The position numbers and the translations under genes are program-made. Under the pieces are notes generated by a model, which was not told where the DNA came from, made no database searches, and saw nothing but the letters and a program-made list of their open reading frames with translations. From NCBI RefSeq assembly GCF_023008405.1, contig NZ_CP095376.1, positions 2,132,001 through 2,196,000 on the forward strand: a stretch of DNA of 64,000 nucleotides, given 5' to 3'. Position 1 is the stretch's first letter, and every line of letters starts with the position of its first letter. The DNA comes from Amycolatopsis sp. FBCC-B4732 (lineage in GTDB: Bacteria; Actinomycetota; Actinomycetes; Mycobacteriales; Pseudonocardiaceae). Shown here in pieces: positions 1 to 6,392 of this stretch.

Positions 1-639
1 TCGGAGTACGCCGGGAACAGCATCACCGAACTGCGCACGCAACTGGACTGGACCACTCCGTCGGTGTCCGCGGCGGTACCCGAGACGAGCGGCCGGGACA
101 TCGGTTTCGACGGCGCCCGCGAAGCGACGCTGCGAGCCGGGCTGACCGGCCCGGTCGAGGTCCGCCCGCCGGCCGGGCCCGGCAAGGGTTACGTCGTCGC
201 GCAGCTGGGCCGGAGCTGGCCGGTGCAGGCCGATTCGATGGCCGTCGACCCGGCGACCGGGCGGATCACCGACACCCTGCGGTTCGCGGACTACAACCTC
301 GCGGCGAAGCTGAGCACGTGGGGGATCGACGCCCACATGGGCTTCCTCTTCGGGATCTGGAACCAGATCGTGCTGACGCTGCTGGCGGTCGCGCTGATCT
401 GCGTGATCGGCTGGGGCTACCGGATGTGGTGGCTGCGGCGCCCGACCCGCGGTGACGCCCGCGCGGGGCGGCCACCGGCCCGGGCCACGTGGCGGAAGAT
501 CCCGGGACGGGCGCTGGCGCCGGCGTTGGCCGTGGTCGCCGTCGTCGGGTACTACCTGCCGCTGTTCGGCTTGTCGCTGCTGGGTTTCCTCATCGTGGAC
601 GGCGTGCTCGAGGCGCGGCGGCGGAAGGTGGCCGCATGA
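1..639 (+). CDS. PepSY-associated membrane protein, 3' part (gene starts before the window)
   Basis: The frame is open from base 1, so only the last 212 residues are present. An extracytoplasmic stretch with a PepSY-like pattern (GKGYVVAQLGRSWP) comes first. It is followed by hydrophobic segments at about local residues 121-144 and 171-203, separated by an Arg-rich cytoplasmic loop. This is the C-terminal layout of PepSY_TM (COG3182) proteins, which often accompany metal or heme uptake genes. The stop codon overlaps the start of the next gene (ATGA at 636-639), so the two are probably translated together. The neighbouring copper genes suggest a role in copper handling. The family assignment is firm; the substrate is inferred from context. 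Confidence 0.8.
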   Translation, partial: SEYAGNSITELRTQLDWTTPSVSAAVPETSGRDIGFDGAREATLRAGLTGPVEVRPPAGPGKGYVVAQLGRSWPVQADSMAVDPATGRITDTLRFADYNLAAKLSTWGIDAHMGFLFGIWNQIVLTLLAVALICVIGWGYRMWWLRRPTRGDARAGRPPARATWRKIPGRALAPALAVVAVVGYYLPLFGLSLLGFLIVDGVLEARRRKVAA

Positions 640-1250
640 TCACCGCGGAAGGTCTGCGCTGGATCGTCACCGCGGTGTTCGCGCTGACCGGAGCGTTCTG
701 CGCCTACCGTTGCCTGCAGGACAGAACCGCGGGGGAGCGCACCGGTGACGTGCTGCACGTCGTGATGTGCGCGGCGATGGTCGCGATGGCGTGGCCCGCG
801 ACGATGAGCTTCGCCCGCTGGCCGCAGACGGTGTTCTTCGCCCTGGCCGCGGCCTGGTTCGTGGGCGTGGCGGTGACCGGCGCGTCGCACGGGGAGCACG
901 GCGGCCGCCGGGCGGCGCTCTACCACGTCGTGATGATGGCGGCCATGGCATGGATGGTGTTCGTGATGCCGCGGGCGATGAGCGGCATGGCGGGGCCCGG
1001 CGGCACGATGGAGATGGCGGGACACCCGGGGATGGTGATGCCCGCGGCCGGCGCCGCCGCGAGCACCCCCGCGGACGTCACGACCGTCGCACTGGTGCTC
1101 GTGGTCGTCTTCGTCGTGGCCGGGCTGGTGTTCCTGGCCCGGGCGATCGACGAGGCGCGCGTGTCCCGGCCGCCGCTGCGCAGCCTCGGCAGCGGGGCGA
1201 ACGGGGCGATGGCGCTGGGCATGGCGCTGATGTTGCTGACCATGGCCTGA
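636..1250 (+). CDS. DUF5134 family membrane protein, Met/His-rich
   Basis: A predicted integral membrane protein of 204 residues with five or six hydrophobic segments. It matches my recollection of the DUF5134 family that travels with actinobacterial copper genes. Around residues 115-133 a loop is unusually rich in Met, Gly and His (MSGMAGPGGTMEMAGHPGM), the type of sequence that can bind Cu(I). The ATG overlaps the upstream stop by four bases, indicating an operon. No function has been established for the family that I can name. A copper relay or sensing role is inference from the loop and the neighbours. Confidence 0.8.
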   Translation: MITAEGLRWIVTAVFALTGAFCAYRCLQDRTAGERTGDVLHVVMCAAMVAMAWPATMSFARWPQTVFFALAAAWFVGVAVTGASHGEHGGRRAALYHVVMMAAMAWMVFVMPRAMSGMAGPGGTMEMAGHPGMVMPAAGAAASTPADVTTVALVLVVVFVVAGLVFLARAIDEARVSRPPLRSLGSGANGAMALGMALMLLTMA

Positions 1251-1326
1251 CCCGGACCGTCCTCAGTGGACTGTGTTGTGGCCCACAGCCGGGAACCGCG
1301 GCCGGGGCCGGTCCGACGGCTGAGGG

Positions 1327-2793
1327 GTGACGACGTCCCGGTTCCGCGCCGCGGTCGTGACGGCGGTGGTGGCCGGGCTCGCCCTGGTGCTGCTCGTCGT
1401 CGCCACCGCGGGCGATGTGTACGCGCCCTTGGGCAACGCCGATCCGGGACCGCTGACCACCTACGGCTTCGCGGTCGTCCGGTTCGCGGCCGACGCGGCC
1501 GCGGCCGGGTGCTTCGGCGGGCTGGTGTTCGCCGCGTTCGTCGCGCCCGGCCGGCGGGGCGGGGCCCTGTCGGCGGATTCGTACGCGGCGAGCCGGCTCG
1601 CCGCGGGCAGCGCGGCCTGCTGGCTGGCGGCCGCGGTGGTCGCGGTGCCGTTCTCGGCCGCGAGCGCGTCGGGCCTGCCGGTGTCCCGGGTCCTGCGGCC
1701 CGAGGTCTTCCTGGCCACCTTGAGCGCCACCGAGGAGCCCAAAGCCTGGTTGTGCGTGGCGGTCGCCGCCGCCGCGGCGACGGTGCTGGCGTGGCCGGCG
1801 ATGGCCTGGCGCACGGTCGTCGCCGCGGCGGTGGTCGCGGGTGCCGGGCTGCTGCCGCTGGTGGCGGTGGGCCACGTGTCGGTGGGTGCGGGGCACGACG
1901 TGGCGACCAACGCGATGTTCTGGCACGTACCCGCCGCGAGCGCGTGGCTCGGCGCGGCGGTCGCACTCCTGGCCCGGCTTCGCCGCGGACCCGCGGAGCT
2001 CGTGCTGCGGCGCTACCACCGCCTGTCGCTGACCTGCTTCGTGGTGACCGCCTCCTCGGGCGCGGTTTCCGGGTTCGCGCTCGCCCGGCCCGACGGGCTG
2101 GTGAGCCGCTACGGGCACGTCCTCGCGGCCGAGACCGTCCTGCTGCTCGCCGCCGGCATCGGCATCGCCGTGTGGCGCCGGCGCCGGTCGGGTTTCCTGC
2201 TGGTCTTGGCGGAACTGGTCCTGCCGGCCCTGGGCACCGGTGGCTCGGCGGCGCTGACCGCGCTCGTGCCGCCGTCGTTCGTGAACCACCCGGCAACGGT
2301 GCAGGAGACCGTCCTCGGCTACGACCTCGACGCGCCCGGGACCGCGGCGGGGCTCCTCGGGGACTGGCGGCCGGATCTGCTGTTCGTCCCGCTCGCCGCG
2401 GTCGCGGTGACGGCGTACCTGCTCGGGGTCCGGCGACTGCGGCGCCGCGGCGACCACTGGCCGCCCGGCCGCCTGGCTCGCCGGGTGGGTGCTCGTCGTG
2501 GTCGTCACGTCGTCCGGCCTCGGGGTCCAGGCACCGGGGACGTTCAGCCTGCACATGGTCACGCACATGGCGCTGAACATGTTCGCGCCGGTGCTGCTGG
2601 TGCTCGGCGGCCCGGTCACCCTCGCGCTGCGGGCTCTCCCCGCGGGCGAGCACGGCGACGTCCCCGGTGCGCGGGAATGGGTCGTATCGCTGCTGCACGC
2701 CCCGGTGACGCGGTTCTTCGCCCACCCGGCGACCGCGGCGATCCTGTTCGCCGGGTCGTTCTACGCGCTGTACTTCTCGGGCCTGTTCGGTGA
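1327..2793 (+). CDS. CopD-like half of a split CopD-CtaG protein (5' part, frameshifted)
   Basis: Starts at GTG 1327 (MTTSRFRAAVV). About 380 residues of multi-pass membrane protein with the CopD copper-resistance/uptake pattern follow, including GHVSVGAGHDVATNAMFWH with candidate metal-binding His residues. After GDHWPPGR, around base 2470, the frame loses its hydrophobic character and becomes Arg/Gly/Pro-rich until the stop at 2793, which is typical of reading the wrong frame. The true continuation (AAWLAGWVLVVVVTSSG) is in the next frame and forms the CtaG half. Actinobacteria normally encode one fused CopD-CtaG protein of about 640 residues (M. tuberculosis Rv0102 is the model I recall). 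The gene is therefore broken by one extra base (or two missing) or the sequence contains an error. Confidence 0.75.
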   Translation: MTTSRFRAAVVTAVVAGLALVLLVVATAGDVYAPLGNADPGPLTTYGFAVVRFAADAAAAGCFGGLVFAAFVAPGRRGGALSADSYAASRLAAGSAACWLAAAVVAVPFSAASASGLPVSRVLRPEVFLATLSATEEPKAWLCVAVAAAAATVLAWPAMAWRTVVAAAVVAGAGLLPLVAVGHVSVGAGHDVATNAMFWHVPAASAWLGAAVALLARLRRGPAELVLRRYHRLSLTCFVVTASSGAVSGFALARPDGLVSRYGHVLAAETVLLLAAGIGIAVWRRRRSGFLLVLAELVLPALGTGGSAALTALVPPSFVNHPATVQETVLGYDLDAPGTAAGLLGDWRPDLLFVPLAAVAVTAYLLGVRRLRRRGDHWPPGRLARRVGARRGRHVVRPRGPGTGDVQPAHGHAHGAEHVRAGAAGARRPGHPRAAGSPRGRARRRPRCAGMGRIAAARPGDAVLRPPGDRGDPVRRVVLRAVLLGPVR

Positions 2794-3235
2794 AGCGATG
2801 CTCTACCACTGGGCGCACCAGCTGATGAAGGTCCACTTCCTGGCGTCCGGCTACCTGTTCGCGTGGGTGGCCGTCGGCACCGACCGGACCCCGCGGCCGC
2901 TGCCGCACCTGGTGCGACTGGGAATGCTCTTCGCGGTGATGCCGTTCCACGCGTTCTTCGGCGTCATCCTGATGAGCAAGCAGACCGTGCTCGCCGCCAC
3001 CTACTACCACTACCTCGCGCTGCCGTGGGCCGGCGACCTGCTGGCCGACCAGCGGCTCGGCGGCGGGATCGCCTGGGCGAGCGGGGAAATCCCGATGGTG
3101 GTGCTGGTCGTCGCGCTGCTGGTGCAGTGGGCGCGCGACGACGAGCGCAAGGCCCGCCGCGCCGATCGCCACGGCGACGGTGACTTCGACGCCTACAACG
3201 CGATGCTCGCCGAACTGGCGGCACGCCGGAACTGA
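2489..3235 (+). CDS. CtaG-like half of a split CopD-CtaG protein (cytochrome c oxidase assembly factor)
   Basis: The frame opening at GTG 2489 encodes 248 residues matching the caa3-type CtaG domain: HMVTHMALNMFAPVLLVLGG near the N-terminus, about six transmembrane helices, and the conserved stretch GGGIAWASGEIPM followed by QWARDDERKA near the C-terminus. CtaG proteins help deliver copper to cytochrome c oxidase. This segment should be fused in frame to the CopD part; coding signal in this frame extends upstream of 2489 to about 2465. GTG 2489 has no convincing ribosome binding site, so if the frameshift is real this half may be made poorly or not at all. It ends 11 bases before the P-type ATPase start. 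Confidence 0.75.
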   Translation: MLVVVVTSSGLGVQAPGTFSLHMVTHMALNMFAPVLLVLGGPVTLALRALPAGEHGDVPGAREWVVSLLHAPVTRFFAHPATAAILFAGSFYALYFSGLFGEAMLYHWAHQLMKVHFLASGYLFAWVAVGTDRTPRPLPHLVRLGMLFAVMPFHAFFGVILMSKQTVLAATYYHYLALPWAGDLLADQRLGGGIAWASGEIPMVVLVVALLVQWARDDERKARRADRHGDGDFDAYNAMLAELAARRN

Positions 3236-3246
3236 GGAGATCCCGC

Positions 3247-5472
3247 ATGTCCACCACCACCCCGGTCGCCGGGGAGGTCCGCACGGTCGAGCTGGCCGTG
3301 ACCGGAATGACCTGCGCCGCCTGCTCGGCGCGCGTCGAACGCACCCTGAACAAGCTCGACGGCGTCCGCGCGTCGGTCAACTACGCGACCGAGCGCGCCA
3401 CCGTGCACGTCCCCGCCGCGCTCGGCGACGACCTGCTCCTCGAGCGCGTCCGCAAGGCAGGCTACGGCGCCCACGTCCGCGGTCACGACGACGAAGACCG
3501 CACCGCGGGCCGGGTGCGCGACCTGCGCCGCCGGTTGTTCGTCGCGGCGCTGCTGGCCGTGCCGCTGGGCAACCTCTCCATCACGCTCGCGCTCGTGCCG
3601 TCGCTGCGGTTCGCCGGCTGGCCGTGGCTCTGCCTCGCCCTCGCCGTACCGGTGGTGTTCTGGGCCGCGCTGCCGTTCCACCGCGCGACGCTGCGGAACC
3701 TGCGGCACCGGTCGTCCAGTATGGACACCCTGGTGTCGCTGGGGGTCCTGGCGTCGTTCGCGTGGTCGGCCTGGGCGACGCTCTTCGGTGGCCACGAACC
3801 CGGCTACTGGGTCGGCTTCGGCCCGACCGCGGCCGGCGCCGACGCGATCTACCTCGACGTCGCCGCCGGCGTGACGACCTTCCTGCTGGCCGGCCGTTAC
3901 TTCGAAGCCCGGTCCCGGCGCAGCGCGGCCGGGCTGCTGGCCGCCCTCGACGCCCTCGCCGCCAAGGAAGTGCGTGTCCTGCGCGACGGTGTCGAGGTGA
4001 TGGTGGCGGTGGGTGAGCTGGCCGTCGGCGACCGGTTCGTCGTCAAGCCCGGCGAGGCGTTCGGCGCCGACGGCGTCGTCGAGAGTGGACAGTCCACAGT
4101 GGATGTAAGCGCGGTCACCGGCGAGCCCGTGCCCGCGGAAGTCGCGCCGGGTGATCGCGTCGTCGGCGCGTCGGTGAACCGCGACGGCCGCTTGGTGGTG
4201 CGCGCGACGGCCGTGGGTGCGCACACCCAGCTCGCCCAGATGACGGCGCTGGCCGAACGGGCCCAGGCGCGCAAGGCGTCGGTGCAGCGGCTGGTCGACC
4301 GGATCTGCGCCGTGTTCGTCCCGGTCGTGCTCGTGCTCGCCGCGCTGACCCTCGGCGGGTGGCTGCTGACCGGGCACCCGGTGCGCGACGCCTTCACCGC
4401 TGCCGTGTCGGTGCTGATCATCGCCTGCCCGTGCGCGCTCGGACTGGCAACTCCGACCGCGCTGATGGCGGGTGTCGGGCGCGGTGCGCAGCTGGGCATC
4501 CTGATCAAGGGCCCGGACGCCTTGGAAGCCAGCCGGGAGGTGGACACCGTCGTGCTGGACAAGACCGGCACCGTGACCACCGGCCGGATGACCGTCACGG
4601 CGTGCCGGCCGGCCCCCGGCCGCACCCGCGGCGACCTGCTGTGGTTCGCCGGGGCCGTCGAATCGGGTTCCGAACACGCGATCGCGGCCGCCGTCGTGAC
4701 CGCGGCCCGCGCGGAACTGCCCGCACTGCCGGACGTCGACGCGTTCGCGGCGTTGCCCGGTCTCGGTGCGGAGGCCACTGTGGACGGTCACGCGGTTCTC
4801 GTCGGCAGCCCGCGGCTGTTCGGCGAGCGAGGCATCGCCGTGGAGTTCGAGACGCTCTCGGGCGTGGCCGTGCCGGTGCTCGTCGCCGTCGACGGCGAAC
4901 CCCTCGGGGTGCTCGAGGTCCGCGACGTCGTCAAGCCGTCCGCCGCGGCGGCGGTGGCGGCGTTGCGGGCCCGGGGCTTGCGGACCGTGCTGCTGACCGG
5001 CGACCACGAGGTGGCGGCCCGCGCGGTCGCCGCCGAGATCGGCGTCGACGAGGTCCGCGCCGGGGTCCTGCCCGCGGGCAAGGCCCACGCGATCGACGAG
5101 CTGCGGGCCACCGGCGCGCGGGTCGCGATGGTGGGCGACGGGATCAACGACGCCCCGGCCCTGGCCACCGCCGACCTCGGCATGGCCATGGCCCGCGGCA
5201 GCGACATCGCCCTGCGCTCGGCCGACCTCGTGCTGATGCGCGACGACCTGCGCGTGGTGCCGGACGCGATCCGGCTCGCCGACCGGACGCTGCGGATCAT
5301 CCGCGGCAACCTGGCCTGGGCGTTCGGCTACAACGTGGCGGCACTGCCGCTCGCGGCCCTGGGCTTGCTCAATCCGCTCATCGCGGGCGCGGCCATGTCG
5401 CTGTCGTCGGTCCTGGTGGTCTCCAACAGCCTGCGGCTGCGGTCGTTCGACGCCTCCGGGGAGGTGAAGTAG
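3247..5472 (+). CDS. Cu(+)-type P1B ATPase (CopA/CtpA family)
   Basis: A 741-residue heavy-metal-translocating P-type ATPase that moves Cu(+) (or a similar soft metal) across the cell membrane using ATP. An N-terminal heavy-metal-associated domain carries GMTCAAC (Cys23, Cys26). Membrane helices surround the transport motif CPC (residues 395-397). The phosphorylation site is DKTGT (Asp438), the nucleotide-binding His-Pro loop appears as SEHAIA, and the hinge is GDGINDAPAL. The ATG is preceded by GAGGAGA 3233-3239, overlapping the stop of ctaG, so the two are co-transcribed. Length and motifs are complete. Copper is inferred from the CPC motif and the HMA Cys pair. Confidence 0.93.
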   Translation: MSTTTPVAGEVRTVELAVTGMTCAACSARVERTLNKLDGVRASVNYATERATVHVPAALGDDLLLERVRKAGYGAHVRGHDDEDRTAGRVRDLRRRLFVAALLAVPLGNLSITLALVPSLRFAGWPWLCLALAVPVVFWAALPFHRATLRNLRHRSSSMDTLVSLGVLASFAWSAWATLFGGHEPGYWVGFGPTAAGADAIYLDVAAGVTTFLLAGRYFEARSRRSAAGLLAALDALAAKEVRVLRDGVEVMVAVGELAVGDRFVVKPGEAFGADGVVESGQSTVDVSAVTGEPVPAEVAPGDRVVGASVNRDGRLVVRATAVGAHTQLAQMTALAERAQARKASVQRLVDRICAVFVPVVLVLAALTLGGWLLTGHPVRDAFTAAVSVLIIACPCALGLATPTALMAGVGRGAQLGILIKGPDALEASREVDTVVLDKTGTVTTGRMTVTACRPAPGRTRGDLLWFAGAVESGSEHAIAAAVVTAARAELPALPDVDAFAALPGLGAEATVDGHAVLVGSPRLFGERGIAVEFETLSGVAVPVLVAVDGEPLGVLEVRDVVKPSAAAAVAALRARGLRTVLLTGDHEVAARAVAAEIGVDEVRAGVLPAGKAHAIDELRATGARVAMVGDGINDAPALATADLGMAMARGSDIALRSADLVLMRDDLRVVPDAIRLADRTLRIIRGNLAWAFGYNVAALPLAALGLLNPLIAGAAMSLSSVLVVSNSLRLRSFDASGEVK
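4093..4103. repeat. TCCACAGTGGA palindrome, one of five exact TCCACWGTGGA copies
   Basis: This odd-length palindrome recurs exactly at 4093-4103, 11255-11265, 52640-52650, 54491-54501 and 62031-62041, always inside genes. Near copies are at 4774-4784, 43665-43675 and 56938-56948. In several genes it encodes Ser-Thr-Val-Asp using ACA/ACT threonine codons that are otherwise rare here, which suggests selection on the DNA itself. The function is unknown. Confidence 0.6.
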
Positions 5473-5481
5473 CGCGGTGGT

Positions 5482-6051
5482 TCAGCCGGCGGCGTTGCGC
5501 CGCACGGTCTTCTCGCGCATCGCTTCCGCGAGGTCGTCGCGCGCCCGCGCGACCCGGGAGCGGATCGTGCCGACCGGGCAGCCGACGACCTCGGCGGCGT
5601 CCACATAGGACAGTCCGAGGGTCTGGGTGAGCAGGAAGGCGTCCCGCCGGTCCGGCTCGAGCGCGGCGACGAGGTGGTCGAGCAGCACGCGTTCTTCGAA
5701 AGCGGTGCCTTCGGCGCCCCGGCCCGCGTCGGCCTGCCAGTCGGCGGGCGTGGCCGGACGGGGGCGGGCCCGCACGGCGCGGATGTGGTCGGCCACGACC
5801 CGCCGGGCGATGCTCAGCAACCACGTCCGTGCCGAAGATTCCGCGCGGAAGCGGCCGAGACCGCCCAGCGCCCGGAGGTAGGTCTCCTGGGTCAGGTCGT
5901 CGGCGGACTGGGTGTCGCTCAGCGCGGCCACGAACCGCCAGACGTGCGGCTGGGTCGCCCGCAGGAAGCGCTCCAGCGCGTCCCGGTCGCCGCGGCCGGC
6001 GAGCCGGGCCCAGTGCGTGATGTCGGCATCGTCGGATGGCTGTGGCCTCAC
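5482..6051 (-). CDS. sigC: ECF RNA polymerase sigma factor, SigC family
   Basis: The 189-residue product closely resembles M. tuberculosis SigC (185 residues). Region 2 contains [12 protein letters not shown] and region 4 [19 protein letters not shown], with shared stretches such as [15 protein letters not shown] and RARPRP between them. The frame stays open upstream to 6201, but sequence before GTG 6051 has no homology. An ECF-type promoter (6059-6086) ends only 7 bases before this GTG and there is no ribosome binding site, so a leaderless mRNA starting at GTG 6051 is the best model. No anti-sigma gene lies beside it. In mycobacteria SigC has been tied to copper acquisition; the position here between two copper ATPases fits that. 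Confidence 0.88.
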   Translation of the reverse strand: MRPQPSDDADITHWARLAGRGDRDALERFLRATQPHVWRFVAALSDTQSADDLTQETYLRALGGLGRFRAESSARTWLLSIARRVVADHIRAVRARPRPATPADWQADAGRGAEGTAFEERVLLDHLVAALEPDRRDAFLLTQTLGLSYVDAAEVVGCPVGTIRSRVARARDDLAEAMREKTVRRNAAG

Positions 6052-6058
6052 ACCGGCT

Positions 6059-6086
6059 AGTACGCGGATCGAGCCGGGATGGTTCA
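6059..6086 (-). promoter_or_regulatory. Putative ECF-type promoter of sigC
   Basis: On the minus strand, TGAACC (complement of 6081-6086) and CGTACT (complement of 6059-6064) are 16 bases apart, matching the general ECF pattern GGAACC-N16/17-CGT. Transcription would begin at about 6051-6053, at the start codon itself. Autoregulation by SigC is inferred. Confidence 0.5.
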
Positions 6087-6098
6087 AAAGAAGTCGCG

Positions 6099-6126
6099 GG
6101 AACCATTCCGTCGTCCGGGCCGACCT
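6099..6126 (+). promoter_or_regulatory. Putative ECF-type promoter of copZ operon
   Basis: GGAACC (6099-6104) and CGACCT (6121-6126) are separated by 16 bases, mirroring the sigC promoter on the other strand. The two -35 elements are 12 bases apart and diverge. The -10 box differs from CGT at one position, so confidence is moderate. Confidence 0.4.
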
Positions 6127-6185
6127 TTGTTGCAGCGAGGCCACTGCCTCGGCAGGAGAAGGCCACGGCCCCGGAAGGCATGACG

Positions 6186-6392
6186 ATGACTCGAAGCACA
6201 TACGTGGTGACGGGAATGACTTGCGGACACTGCGTCGCGTCCGTCAAGGAAGAGGTCGGCGAACTGCCCGGGGTCCGTGACGTCGACGTCGACCTGAACT
6301 CGGGCCGCGTCCTCGTGACCAGCGAAGGCGTGCTGGCGCCGGAGCGGATCGAAGGCGCGGTCCAGGTCGCGGGCTACCGACTCGTCCGATGA
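6186..6392 (+). CDS. CopZ-like copper chaperone (HMA domain)
   Basis: A 68-residue single heavy-metal-associated domain protein with the metal site GMTCGHC near the N-terminus and the usual babbab pattern. It is expected to carry Cu(+) in the cytoplasm and hand it to the neighbouring P1B ATPases. Two in-frame ATGs exist at 6180 and 6186. GGAAGG at 6173-6178 is correctly spaced (7 bases) only for 6186. It is divergent from sigC, and its stop overlaps the ATPase start (ATGA 6389-6392), so it heads an operon. Confidence 0.9.
   Translation: MTRSTYVVTGMTCGHCVASVKEEVGELPGVRDVDVDLNSGRVLVTSEGVLAPERIEGAVQVAGYRLVR

Noticed and set aside
920..3172. Very long open frames antisense to real genes, such as 920-3172 minus, 6374-9526 minus, 10004-14983 minus, 16940-20278 minus
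   Set aside because: They mirror the third-position G/C bias of the true genes on the other strand, have Arg/Gly/His-rich products with no domains, and lack start sites.
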